Below, piece by piece: positions 1 through 7,705 of a stretch of DNA of 64,000 nt. The position numbers and the translations under genes were made by a program. Origin of the DNA: Desulfovibrio sp. JC010. GTDB lineage: Bacteria > Desulfobacterota > Desulfovibrionia > Desulfovibrionales > Desulfovibrionaceae. The stretch is taken from assembly GCF_010470675.1 (NCBI RefSeq), contig NZ_VOIQ01000012.1, positions 1 through 64,000 on the forward strand. The letters are read 5' to 3'. How positions within the stretch are numbered: the first letter of the stretch is position 1; the number at the start of each line of letters is the position of its first letter. The notes below the pieces were generated by a model. It was not told the DNA's origin. It saw only the letters and a list, made by a program, of their open reading frames with translations, and made no database searches.

Positions 1-105
1 CTTTTCTCCAAAATAAACACAATTTTCCCTTCTGATCCCAAATCTGACTTTGGTCGCACAAACTTGAGCTTTTCAAATTAAATCGAACGGAAGAAAGCAT
101 AATAA

Positions 106-133
106 AACCCCGCTTTCCGAGAAAAGCGGGGTT
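106..133 (-). terminator. Rho-independent terminator hairpin (leftward)
   Basis: An 11-bp perfect stem (AACCCCGCTTT paired with AAAGCGGGGTT) closes a short loop. On the minus strand it is followed by TTTTATT, so it suits the end of the leftward flavodoxin-ferredoxin transcript that stops at 209. Bases 1-100 show no gene. Confidence 0.7.
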
Positions 134-146
134 AGTCAGCAATCTG

Positions 147-185
147 AACCCGCAAACATTTAAATGTTTGCGGGTTGTTCTTTTT
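147..185 (+). terminator. Palindromic terminator hairpin (rightward)
   Basis: Bases 147-176 form a perfect 30-base palindrome starting AACCCGCAAACAT, followed on the plus strand by GTTCTTTTT. It is oriented to stop a rightward transcript entering from before the window. With the hairpin at 106-133 it makes a facing pair between convergent genes. Confidence 0.6.
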
Positions 186-208
186 GTCACTCTCCATCAA
201 CACACGCT

Positions 209-1009
209 TCATATCTGGTTATTGGAGTGAATAATTTCTTTTAACGTAACATGACGATTCCTGAATCTGGCACTACTAACTTCACCTTTGATATGAATTG
301 CGCCTGCGGGACAATTATGGACACAGGCAAAACACATGAAGCATTTGTCGCTTAAAGCTATCTTTCCATTTTTCAGGTCCATTTCTATGTTGTTCACCGG
401 GCATACGCTGGCGCAAACCCCGCAATGGGTGCAGCTGTCATCCACATAGATATAATTCTCAATACCTTCTCCAACGACATGGACTTTTAATCTTTTTTTA
501 TTAAAAGGTTTTCCATCCCTTCTGAACATATAATTCATCGCCGCTTTATCTAGGCAGTTTTCTTTTAAGGTCCCTTTTTTTGAAGCGGCAATATCAGATT
601 TTATAGTTTCCAGATGTTTCTCAATCAGCTTTTTGGGTTCCTTTGCGACCTGCTTTTTCATATCGAAGGTGGGCAGGTAATTATCCACCATTTTGATTCG
701 GCTGATGTATGAGAATTCAAACCCTGCTTCATCAGCGATATCTGACAAGTGCTTGCCCACTGCACCGGAATAAATTCCGTAGGTTACAACGGCAAAAAGA
801 TAATCATAGTTGAATGTCGCTTTTTTCAAGAACTCCACGACATATGGAGGGACAGACCATGCATGGAGAGGAAAGACAATGCCGATTTTTTCATCACTGA
901 ATTCATAGGTTCCCTCTTTAACCATCTGGGGAATGGAACATAATTCTCCACCAATTGATTTTGCAATATAGAGGCTGTTGCCGGTTGCTGAAAAATATAA
1001 AATTTTCAT
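209..1009 (-). CDS. EFR1-family flavodoxin-ferredoxin fusion protein
   Basis: This 266-residue cytoplasmic protein has an N-terminal flavodoxin-like domain (residues 1-160; FSATGNSLYIA is the FMN phosphate-loop-like motif). A C-terminal two-cluster ferredoxin follows, with CTHCGVCASVCPV near residue 190 and CFMCFACVHNCP near 220, enough for two 4Fe-4S clusters. EFR1-type proteins are thought to move electrons between a flavin and iron-sulfur clusters; the redox partner is not evident. The start is supported by AAAGGAG seven bases upstream. It is divergent from the AraC regulator at 1204, which may control it; palindromes lie between them. A second protein of this architecture is encoded at 32600-33388. 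Confidence 0.88.
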   Translation of the reverse strand: MKILYFSATGNSLYIAKSIGGELCSIPQMVKEGTYEFSDEKIGIVFPLHAWSVPPYVVEFLKKATFNYDYLFAVVTYGIYSGAVGKHLSDIADEAGFEFSYISRIKMVDNYLPTFDMKKQVAKEPKKLIEKHLETIKSDIAASKKGTLKENCLDKAAMNYMFRRDGKPFNKKRLKVHVVGEGIENYIYVDDSCTHCGVCASVCPVNNIEMDLKNGKIALSDKCFMCFACVHNCPAGAIHIKGEVSSARFRNRHVTLKEIIHSNNQI

Positions 1010-1083
1010 TTGTTCTCCTTTCTAATAATTGAAACCGAAGCTGCGTACTTAATGGCAGCTTGCTTGAGAGACAGGGGGGCTCC

Positions 1084-1100
1084 TTCTTTTCTGAAAAGAA
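1084..1100. promoter_or_regulatory. Palindrome in divergent promoter region
   Basis: TTCTTTTC-T-GAAAAGAA is a perfect 8-1-8 palindrome between the divergent EFR1 and AraC genes. A second, wider inverted repeat (AGGCAGA at 1117-1123, TCTGCCT at 1147-1153) lies beside it. Either could be an operator; that is inference from position and symmetry only. Confidence 0.35.
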
Positions 1101-1203
1101 CATAGCTATCAAAATGAGGCAGAACTAGGCGTCATACTCTCGAAAATCTGCCTAATTGTATCGCTTGGTTGAGTTGTGTGTTTTGCAGTGCTATGTAGAT
1201 TGC

Positions 1204-2109
1204 ATGAGCAAGCAGCAAATAAAAGAACTGATTGAGAACAGGGTCAGCGCGGAAGGTTTGGTGGAAACCGGAATTAAGGGAGTGCAACTCTTTCGGGTTA
1301 CCCGGTCGATTCCCTGCGCTCCTGCGGTGTACGAACCCGTTGTGGTCGCAATTGTGAATGGTTCCAAAGAAGCCATATTGGACGGCAAGAGATATGTGTA
1401 CGACAGCAGTCAGTACATGTGCTGCTCCACGTCTATGCCGGTGGAGGCGGGCACACCTGCTGCTTCGTCTGACAATCCCCTGCTTGGAGTATATATTTCA
1501 CTGGATACGAAAGTGATGACCGAACTTGCAATTGAAATGGAAAGTGCTGCCGGAGCCATCCGAAAACCCAAAAGCGGCCCACTTCCGCAAGGCTTTGCTC
1601 TTGCTGACTGGGACAATGTATTTACGGATGCACTGCTGCGCCTGCTGCAATTGGATAACCCGACGGATACGGCTGTACTTGGGGAAGGGCGGTTGCGGGA
1701 AGTTTATTATGCCATTTTTAAAGGGGGTGCCGGGGAATCCGCTAGGCGTGCTTTCGGAGTGGGCAACGAAATCGCCCGCACAATTGAATATCTGTCTTCC
1801 CGCCTTAACGAAGTCCTCTCCATCGAAGACATGGCCGCACAGGTTGGCATGAGTCGGGCCGTGTTTCACCGCAAATTCAAGCAGGCCACCACCATGTCGC
1901 CCATTCAGTTTGTGAAGTCCATGCGGCTGAACAATGCGGCCATGAATATTGCCGGGGGAATGAATGTGAGCGAAGCAGCCTTGGATGTGGGCTATGCGAG
2001 TTCCTCTCAATTCAGCCGGGAGTTCAAACGCATGTTCGGTCTTTCTCCTAAACAGTGGGTCCAAACTAGGCAACTGCCCGCAGATTTTATGGCTGATCAA
2101 AGAAGATAA
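1204..2109 (+). CDS. AraC-family transcriptional regulator
   Basis: A 301-residue DNA-binding regulator. Residues about 20-190 match the AraC_N type of effector or dimerisation domain (IPCAPAVYEPVVVAIVNG region). The C-terminal 100 residues carry the double helix-turn-helix, with MAAQVGMSRAVFHRKFKQ as the first and GYASSSQFSREFKRMFG as the second, which is the AraC signature. I place the start at ATG 1204 because homologues usually begin close to this point. The frame is also open from a TTG at 1156, and neither start has a good ribosome-binding site. It is divergent from the flavodoxin-ferredoxin gene, its most likely target. The effector is unknown. Confidence 0.88.
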   Translation: MSKQQIKELIENRVSAEGLVETGIKGVQLFRVTRSIPCAPAVYEPVVVAIVNGSKEAILDGKRYVYDSSQYMCCSTSMPVEAGTPAASSDNPLLGVYISLDTKVMTELAIEMESAAGAIRKPKSGPLPQGFALADWDNVFTDALLRLLQLDNPTDTAVLGEGRLREVYYAIFKGGAGESARRAFGVGNEIARTIEYLSSRLNEVLSIEDMAAQVGMSRAVFHRKFKQATTMSPIQFVKSMRLNNAAMNIAGGMNVSEAALDVGYASSSQFSREFKRMFGLSPKQWVQTRQLPADFMADQRR

Positions 2110-2112
2110 AAA

Positions 2113-2146
2113 GGAAGCCCTCGGCAGAGATGCTGAGGGCTTTTAG
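2113..2146 (+). terminator. Terminator after AraC gene
   Basis: The stem AGCCCTCGGCA/TGCTGAGGGCT (2116-2126 and 2131-2141) is followed by TTTTAGTATT, just after the AraC stop codon. It also lies beyond the convergent minus-strand gene ending at 2149. Confidence 0.8.
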
Positions 2147-2148
2147 TA

Positions 2149-2484
2149 TTAAAGTCCGGGTAACATGAGGTGACTTTTGGCCTGCTGCCGTTTCCTGCGC
2201 TTCTGCATGGTTTTGGGATGAACCCCGAAGCGGAAACGACGGATGACGCATTCTTTTTCTTTACAATCACGGATAGCCTGACGGTCGCCCACAGTGCAGG
2301 CGAGGCAGTGGCGGCGGATGGCCCGGATGCAGGTGCGCTGCGATTCCTCGGTTTTGGGCCCGCGCAACTCATAAAGAGAGCAGTCGCTGTCCTCACATTC
2401 TCTGACAAGCTGCGGGCTGCCGCCCATGCACCACAGGCAGTAGGCTCGTATGGACTGATGAGGATTTCTTTTCCGTTCGCTCAA
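2149..2484 (-). CDS. Cys-rich protein with two tandem zinc-binding-type repeats
   Basis: A 111-residue basic protein built of two copies of one module of about 35 residues: IRAYCLWCMGG...VRECEDSDC and IRRHCLACTVG...IRDCKEKEC. Each repeat has four Cys in a C-x2-C-x(10-12)-C-x4-C pattern, suggesting one metal site (probably zinc) per repeat. Similar small Cys-rich proteins of unknown function occur in delta-proteobacteria and phages. Translation starts at TTG 2484, supported by GGAG six to nine bases upstream, which overlaps the end of the lipoprotein gene at 2497. It is therefore the last gene of the ECF/lipoprotein operon. Nucleic-acid binding would be a guess. Confidence 0.7.
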   Translation of the reverse strand: MSERKRNPHQSIRAYCLWCMGGSPQLVRECEDSDCSLYELRGPKTEESQRTCIRAIRRHCLACTVGDRQAIRDCKEKECVIRRFRFGVHPKTMQKRRKRQQAKSHLMLPGL

Positions 2485-2496
2485 GTTGTTCTCCGT

Positions 2497-2895
2497 TTAT
2501 TTCTTCTCTTTCTTTTCAAAGGTAATGGTCACTTCCCGTTTGCCCCATTCCTTTGCTGCTTTTGTATCCAGTCCCATATAGATGTCAATCTTATTGGTCC
2601 AGCGTTTATTCATTTTGTCTTTGACCAGATACTCTCCGGGGAGTCCTTCGATTTTTACTTTTGCGTTGTGTCCCAGTCCCTTGGGGATCAAATCACGTGA
2701 TACGGCGATGCATTTCATGCCCGGTTTGAGTTCATCCCCCCATGCGCCGAGAAAAGGGTGTTTTGAGGTCTGCGCCACGTGTGAAGTGTAGGCGGTGGAG
2801 GCAACTTTCATGGTTATTGTTTTTTCTTCACCAATGCATCCTGAAACGATGAAGAGAGCGGTTGCAATCAATAAAAGGGTTCTGAATTTACTCAT
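2497..2895 (-). CDS. 3D-domain lipoprotein
   Basis: A 132-residue exported lipoprotein: hydrophobic signal segment at residues 5-18 and a lipobox (IVSGC) placing the acylated Cys at about residue 20. Residues 30-125 match the 3D (Asp-Asp-Asp) double-psi barrel domain found in MltA and related murein-active proteins. Visible motifs include the TAYTSHV start, the VSRDLIPKG region and the terminal KIDIYMG with its conserved Asp. The family is linked to cell-wall binding or lytic transglycosylation, so a periplasmic cell-wall role is likely. It lies 24 bp behind the ECF ATPase gene on the same strand. Confidence 0.8.
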   Translation of the reverse strand: MSKFRTLLLIATALFIVSGCIGEEKTITMKVASTAYTSHVAQTSKHPFLGAWGDELKPGMKCIAVSRDLIPKGLGHNAKVKIEGLPGEYLVKDKMNKRWTNKIDIYMGLDTKAAKEWGKREVTITFEKKEKK

Positions 2896-2919
2896 GTCGA
2901 TTCCTGATATGTTTTGTAG

Positions 2920-3618
2920 TTAAAGTTCACACTGTCCGTAGTCGTGATCATCTTTGAAATTTGAGGCTCCGCGCAGGATTTTTCCTTTGCTGCAGGAGTA
3001 TTCCATATCTGTGACCCGTACCAGAAAATCAAGGTCATGGGAAACCACCAGCATGGCGATATCCAGTGAATTCAGTATGTCGATCAGCCTTTCGCGCATG
3101 GCCGGATCAAGGTCGTTGGTGGGTTCGTCCAGCACCAGTGCCTGCGGTTCCATGGCAAGTACAGTGGCGAGGGAAACCAGTTTTTTTTCACCGCCGGAAA
3201 GGCGGTAGGAAACCCGCTCTTCGTAGCCGGAAAGGCCGAGGGTGCAGAGGGTGTATTCGGCTATTTTGCGGGTTTCCTCCGGGGATTTGCCCAGATTGAG
3301 CGGACCGAAGGCCACGTCTTCCAGCACGGTGGGGCAGAAGAGCTGGTCATCGGCCTGCTGAAAAAGCAGCCCCACGCCTTGGCGCAGCTCCCGGAAATCC
3401 TTTTCTGATTTTATCTCCCGGCCCATGTAGCGGACCTGCCCGGACTGCGGCTTGAGTAAGCCCATGATGATGTGCAGCAGAGTGGTTTTGCCTGATCCGT
3501 TATGTCCGGTCAGGCCGATTTTCTGTCCCGCATTGAGGGCGAAGTCCGCGTTTTTGAGGACTTCGTTTCCGGGATAGGAAAAATTTATTTCATGCAGGGA
3601 AAATATGGGTGAACTCAC
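2920..3618 (-). CDS. Energy-coupling factor (ECF) ABC transporter ATPase
   Basis: A 232-residue CbiO/EcfA-type ATPase. Walker A is GHNGSGKTT (near residue 37), the Q-loop is LLFQQADDQLF, the signature is LSGGEKK and Walker B with the catalytic Glu is ALVLDEPTNDLD; the H-loop His follows in VSHD. It powers vitamin or metal uptake together with the T subunit, whose gene overlaps its start by 4 bp (translational coupling). No substrate-binding S component is encoded nearby, so the substrate (cobalt, nickel, biotin or another vitamin) cannot be assigned. Such AT modules can be shared by S subunits encoded elsewhere. Confidence 0.93.
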   Translation of the reverse strand: MSSPIFSLHEINFSYPGNEVLKNADFALNAGQKIGLTGHNGSGKTTLLHIIMGLLKPQSGQVRYMGREIKSEKDFRELRQGVGLLFQQADDQLFCPTVLEDVAFGPLNLGKSPEETRKIAEYTLCTLGLSGYEERVSYRLSGGEKKLVSLATVLAMEPQALVLDEPTNDLDPAMRERLIDILNSLDIAMLVVSHDLDFLVRVTDMEYSCSKGKILRGASNFKDDHDYGQCEL

Positions 3619-4388
3619 AGCGGAACCTCGATTTTATTAAACTCCAGAAAAATGAACAGGGCCACAAATCCCATGGTCGCAGTCAGCAGGGCCAGATCTT
3701 TTTTACCGACCCGGTAGCTGGTCAGGGTGTGAAAGGTCCCGGCAAAACCCCGGCAGAGCATGGCCTGCCAGACCCGCTGGGCCCGGTCAAGGCTGCGGAC
3801 CAGCAGCATGCCCATGAGCCACGCGTAGGTTCGGTAGGTACGCAGGTTGGTGCGGGGAACGAATCCGCGCATGGCGGCAGCCCGGCGTATGCGGGTGTAT
3901 TCGGTGAGCATTACGTGTACGTAGCGCCAGCTGAAAAGTAACAGCCTGCTGAGTTTTTCCGGCAGCTTTAGAGACTGCATGCCCGCGCCCAGTGTCTGCA
4001 CCTGCATGGTGGAGATGAGTGAGGTCATGGCAAGGATTACACCGTTTGATTTCAGGGTGATGACGGCGGTGTAGATAATTCCTTCCAGCGTGGCCGTGAA
4101 AGGGCCGATGTTGAAAACAGGTTCTCCGGGCCGGGAAAAGGGCAGGAAGCACCAGAGGAAGAGGATGAAGAAGTTTATGACCAGCAGCCGTTTAAGCAGG
4201 ACCTTGAATTGCAGCCGGGCTGCAAGGACAAAAAAAATCCCTGCCGCAAGTACGCTGACCGCTGCTACAAGGTTTGTAACCAATGCCCCGGCAAGGGAAA
4301 AAAGGAATGCACAGGCCAGTCTGAATCCGGGATGCATGGAGTGGATAATCGAGTCTGTGTAGGCAAATTGTTCAGTCAGCTGCTGCAA
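3615..4388 (-). CDS. ECF transporter T subunit (CbiQ/EcfT family)
   Basis: A 257-residue integral membrane protein with hydrophobic segments around residues 25-75, 90-110 and at the C-terminus. It has the CbiQ-family basic motif region (FVPRTNLRTYRTYAWLMG...SLDRAQRVWQAMLCRGF), where the conserved Ala-Arg-Gly-type coupling helices meet the ATPase. I choose TTG at 4388 because AGGAG lies six bases upstream; the frame is open further upstream to 4442, but that would run into the divergent methyltransferase promoter. It is the first gene of the leftward T-A-lipoprotein-Cys-rich operon. Confidence 0.88.
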   Translation of the reverse strand: MQQLTEQFAYTDSIIHSMHPGFRLACAFLFSLAGALVTNLVAAVSVLAAGIFFVLAARLQFKVLLKRLLVINFFILFLWCFLPFSRPGEPVFNIGPFTATLEGIIYTAVITLKSNGVILAMTSLISTMQVQTLGAGMQSLKLPEKLSRLLLFSWRYVHVMLTEYTRIRRAAAMRGFVPRTNLRTYRTYAWLMGMLLVRSLDRAQRVWQAMLCRGFAGTFHTLTSYRVGKKDLALLTATMGFVALFIFLEFNKIEVPL

Positions 4389-4464
4389 AATAATCTCCTG
4401 ATTTCGGCTTATCCGAGTAGCACGCATCCACATTCCATGCAATCTGAAACAAGTCTTGAGCTGA

Positions 4465-5172
4465 GTGAATTATGCGGCTATATCGGTCCTTATGACCAGA
4501 AACGCTGAATTGAAAAAAATAGTTGCCGAGGTTGGGGAAGACCTGATCTGGCGTCCGTTGTATGATTTTGAACAGACCCGGCTCGCTCAGGGGGTGGGGG
4601 ATGATATCGACGGCATAGATCCGGAATTCAAGGAACTTGACTTCACCGACAAAACCGTCTGTGACCTTGGCTGCAACATGGGCCATTTTTCCTTTTATGC
4701 AAGTGAACGCGGGGCAGTAGAAGTTGTCGGTTATGACCTGGAGCCCAAAGTCGTCAGCGGTGCTAAAAAGCTGGCCCGGCTTTATGGTGTGGACAACGTT
4801 GATTTCAAGGTTTGTAATTTCGCTTACGACGACCCTGAGCAGACTTTTGATATGGGTATGCTCATAGACATCCTCGGCAAGATCAACATCGGCAAAGGGC
4901 ATATGACCGCAATCCTTCTGGGTCTTGAAAAGCGGAGCGAGTCTGAAATGCTGCTTACTTTCCGTCCTGAATATTATGTGCAAAAACATTTCGGCCTGAC
5001 AGAGGATTATTTTTTGGAACTGTACCCCGAGGCCGAAATCAGGGACGGTTTGTTCAGTCTTCTTGATTTTGCCAAAGCTCTTTTTGTCGATAAATGGGAT
5101 ATGGATTACCTCTCCAGGCCGCATCCTGATGATGAGCAATACAAGCGCACCGTACATTTTAAGCGCAGATAA
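4465..5172 (+). CDS. SAM-dependent methyltransferase
   Basis: A 235-residue class I methyltransferase. The SAM-binding motif I is VCDLGCNMGHFSFYASERGA (near residues 65-85), followed by the acidic motif II VVGYDLEP and motif III-like FDMGMLIDILG. The fold resembles the CmoB/DUF1698 group, but the substrate is not identifiable. The GTG at 4465 gives the length shown; ATG 4492 is an alternative, and neither has a strong ribosome-binding site. It is divergent from the ECF operon with only about 75 bp between the starts. Confidence 0.8.
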   Translation: MNYAAISVLMTRNAELKKIVAEVGEDLIWRPLYDFEQTRLAQGVGDDIDGIDPEFKELDFTDKTVCDLGCNMGHFSFYASERGAVEVVGYDLEPKVVSGAKKLARLYGVDNVDFKVCNFAYDDPEQTFDMGMLIDILGKINIGKGHMTAILLGLEKRSESEMLLTFRPEYYVQKHFGLTEDYFLELYPEAEIRDGLFSLLDFAKALFVDKWDMDYLSRPHPDDEQYKRTVHFKRR

Positions 5173-5244
5173 CCTTGCTGCTCAGGCTGAAATGATTATT
5201 TAATTTTTCTGCTCGAATTTTGGTTTAAAATATAAGGAATTGAA

Positions 5245-5769
5245 ATGGCAAAAGAATATATTGAGATGACGGATATTGAGTACGTTGTTGAGGAAAAAGA
5301 CAAGAAGTCAGTTTATGTTCCGGGTATGGCTAAAGATATGATTATCGGCGGTCGCGATTCCGGGAATGTTTTCCTTTTTTCCCTTAATGATGAGCTGCGT
5401 AAATCCATCGCAGCGCAGGTGGCTGAAAAGCTCGGCCGTGAGTACGTTGTAGTCGGGCGCAGCGACGGCAACCCGGTGCTGGAAAAACTGGCCGAAGGCG
5501 ATAATCAGATTGTCAGCCTGCCGCGCGGTGCTGCCAAGTCCGAAAAAATGCGCGAACTGCTCAAGAATAACGGCAAGGTTATTTTCATCATGTGCGATTT
5601 CATGACCCTGCTCAATGCATCCGACGGCTCAGACGATGCCCGCGAACAGATTTCGCTCATGCTCAACCGCTTTGAGCCCAGCTTCATGGAAGCCGCGCAC
5701 CACATCGTGCGTTCTGATCAGACCGATGAAGAAATTCTGCAGGATGTTTTGGAAAAGATAGCTATTTAG
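5245..5769 (+). CDS. Protein with degenerate shikimate-kinase-like P-loop fold
   Basis: A 174-residue soluble protein, not confidently recognised. Residues 32-75 (IGGRDSGNVFLFSL then AEKLGREYVVVGR) have the spacing of the shikimate-kinase start (P-loop strand, helix, then a LG-x-x-F/Y-V-D-type segment). However, the GxxGxGK[ST] lysine is missing, so ATP binding is doubtful. The rest alternates predicted strands and helices and ends in an acidic helix. It may be a pseudo-enzyme; the similarity is my inference by eye. A good start lies at ATG 5245 after TAAGGAATTGAA. A small membrane-protein gene follows after 12 bp. Confidence 0.5.
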   Translation: MAKEYIEMTDIEYVVEEKDKKSVYVPGMAKDMIIGGRDSGNVFLFSLNDELRKSIAAQVAEKLGREYVVVGRSDGNPVLEKLAEGDNQIVSLPRGAAKSEKMRELLKNNGKVIFIMCDFMTLLNASDGSDDAREQISLMLNRFEPSFMEAAHHIVRSDQTDEEILQDVLEKIAI

Positions 5770-5781
5770 AGTTTTTGTAAG

Positions 5782-6135
5782 ATGAAAATAGATGAGCATT
5801 CATCACTTAGTTGGAAGTGCATAGCTTCATTTGGTTTTTTTGTTTATACTTTTAGTAGAGTAGATAGTTTTCCAAAGGAAACGTTGTTAATTCTCACGGG
5901 TATTTTTTCATATGCAGTGTATGACACTTTTATTGATTATGCGATTCCTCCCACGGCAAAGAAAATAATTCTCCTAAGTGCCTTTTCGCTGCCATTGGGA
6001 TTGTTGTATGTGTGCTTCGGTGGAACTGCTGATGAGTTTATGTTTAGTGTTGCTGCCGGGATGGGAGTTAAGGCTTTTCGGTGCGGATATGAATATTACA
6101 GATATCTTGTTCCTTTGTTTAAGAAAGGTGATTAG
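5782..6135 (+). CDS. Small hypothetical membrane protein
   Basis: A 117-residue protein I do not recognise. It has about three hydrophobic stretches (residues 12-25, 35-50 and 62-80) and a C-terminal aromatic, basic tail (GYEYYRYLVPLFKKGD), so it is probably an inner-membrane protein. It starts 12 bp after the preceding gene, has no strong ribosome-binding site, and is visibly more AT-rich than its neighbours. It ends just before a strong bidirectional hairpin. Confidence 0.5.
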   Translation: MKIDEHSSLSWKCIASFGFFVYTFSRVDSFPKETLLILTGIFSYAVYDTFIDYAIPPTAKKIILLSAFSLPLGLLYVCFGGTADEFMFSVAAGMGVKAFRCGYEYYRYLVPLFKKGD

Positions 6136-6152
6136 ATTGATTTAACAAAAAC

Positions 6153-6190
6153 AAAACCCGCAATCTTTCAAGATATTGCGGGTTTTGTTT
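6153..6190. terminator. Bidirectional terminator between convergent genes
   Basis: The stem AAAACCCGCAAT/ATTGCGGGTTTT has T-rich tails on both strands. It lies between the rightward small membrane-protein gene and the leftward DDAH-type gene. Confidence 0.8.
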
Positions 6191-6269
6191 TGAATGTAGT
6201 TTAAGCAATCTGTCTGCGAAGCTTTGCTTCGAGTCTTACGGATGAGGGAGGCCTGCGGGGTGCCGAAGA

Positions 6270-7052
6270 CTACCATCTTAAAGATAAACAGGTCAGCCCG
6301 CCGTCCATTTTGCGGAACTCCGACATATCAATAAAATCCGGTTTGAAGCCGTTTTTATCCAGCAGTTCGGCTGTTTTCGGGAACCCTTGCGGGGCGAGCA
6401 GCTTTTCTCCCAGATAGAGGCAGTTGGCGGAGTACTCCTCGCCTTCCGGTACGATGAGCTTTTTGAATCCGGCGAACTCTTCGCGCCCGGCAAAACGTGC
6501 GGACATGATCAGGGTTTCTTCATCAAGTGCGGAAAGCTCGGTCTTGAGGTGGGGCATGCCGTTATCAAAGGGAACCGCAACGGTCTTGTAGCCGAATCCG
6601 GCAGCTGCTCTGGCGAATTGCTCGCAGCCTTTTGCGTTGGTTCGGGAATCGATACCGACATAGAAAGTTTTGCCCATGAGCAGTACATCTCCGCCTTCCA
6701 TGAGTCCGCCTGCTTCCATGCGGATGATTTCACCGGTCTGGGCGACAAGGGCGGATTTAATCTCATTTACTTCTCCGCGCCTCGATTCTGCACCGGGGCA
6801 GGTCAGGAAAGCGGCGGTTCCGTCTGTGTGCGGGATCATGACCGCGGTGTCTTCCACGAACACAGAGTCCGGGTATGCTTCCACCGCAGGCAGGATTGTG
6901 ACGCTGATTCCGGCCTGCTGTAAATATTCAATGTAGCTTTTATGCTGGGCTGCGGTCAGTTCCATATCCGGACAGCCGAGGCCCGCTTCGGTGAGTCCCT
7001 GTCCGAGACTTTTTGCCGGGGTCCTGACAATTGCGTTGCTGAACATTTTCAT
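6270..7052 (-). CDS. DDAH/arginine deiminase-family hydrolase
   Basis: A 260-residue amidinotransferase-superfamily enzyme of the dimethylarginine dimethylaminohydrolase type. Expected active-site segments are present: PDSVFVEDTAV (substrate-binding acidic residues), GGLMEGGDVLL, the catalytic His in MPHLKTELS, and the nucleophilic Cys in DGGLTCLSLRW at the C-terminus. Known members hydrolyse methylarginines or arginine-like guanidines to citrulline plus an amine; the exact substrate here is unproved. It lies 6 bp downstream of the gene ending at 7059 and is probably co-transcribed with it. Confidence 0.87.
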   Translation of the reverse strand: MKMFSNAIVRTPAKSLGQGLTEAGLGCPDMELTAAQHKSYIEYLQQAGISVTILPAVEAYPDSVFVEDTAVMIPHTDGTAAFLTCPGAESRRGEVNEIKSALVAQTGEIIRMEAGGLMEGGDVLLMGKTFYVGIDSRTNAKGCEQFARAAAGFGYKTVAVPFDNGMPHLKTELSALDEETLIMSARFAGREEFAGFKKLIVPEGEEYSANCLYLGEKLLAPQGFPKTAELLDKNGFKPDFIDMSEFRKMDGGLTCLSLRW

Positions 7053-7058
7053 GCTCCT

Positions 7059-7517
7059 TTACTGGATGGTAGCGTCTTTCTTCTTCTGTTCTTCGGCAAT
7101 GAGTGTGAGCTTGGAACGGATGTAGGCACTGGCAATGTTTCCGGCTTCGTCGTCCTGTTCGGGGGCGAATGCGGCTATGTCGTCAGCGACCTGTTTTTCC
7201 ATGCGTTCGGATTCCATGAACATGATGTAAACCAGCACCAGCGCGGAATCGTTATCCGGGGTGCCGCTGCAGAGTTCTTCAATCTGGTTGCCGGGAACTG
7301 TTTCCAGCAGACGCTCCACAAACATGTTGGCCCATTTGTCGTAAAGGTCGGTGATGGGCGGGATCATGGATTTGATGTTGCGCACCGCGCCCTCGTCGAT
7401 GTTGGGCATGGTCATGGCTATGAACTCGCCAAGGGCGTCCTGACGGGCTTCCTCGTCGGCTGTGCATTTGTCCATGATGATCTTGTAGATATATTTTTTG
7501 ATTTCCGCTTCCTGCAT
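7059..7517 (-). CDS. Conserved hypothetical protein
   Basis: A 152-residue soluble, acidic, mostly helical protein that I do not recognise. It has no signal peptide, no Cys cluster and no obvious catalytic motif. The N-terminal half has a repeating amphipathic pattern (ALGEFIAMTMPNIDEG...MIPPITDLYDKWANMF) and the C-terminus is charged. The start is supported by AGGGGAT ahead of ATG 7517. It precedes the DDAH-type hydrolase gene by 6 bp on the same strand, so the two are probably one transcript. Confidence 0.6.
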   Translation of the reverse strand: MQEAEIKKYIYKIIMDKCTADEEARQDALGEFIAMTMPNIDEGAVRNIKSMIPPITDLYDKWANMFVERLLETVPGNQIEELCSGTPDNDSALVLVYIMFMESERMEKQVADDIAAFAPEQDDEAGNIASAYIRSKLTLIAEEQKKKDATIQ

Positions 7518-7705
7518 TTTTAAATCCCCTGTGCTGAAATTTTGTATATTCGGATGCCGACTGGTTACTAAAAAGAGGGGCCGCAGGCAACAGCATCTTG
7601 ATTCGTCTTAGCCTTTGGTGATAAGCCCGATACATATTAAAAAAATGAGCATTTTGTTACGCACGACAATATTCACGGCAGTTAATTTCAGGAGAATACA
7701 GATAA

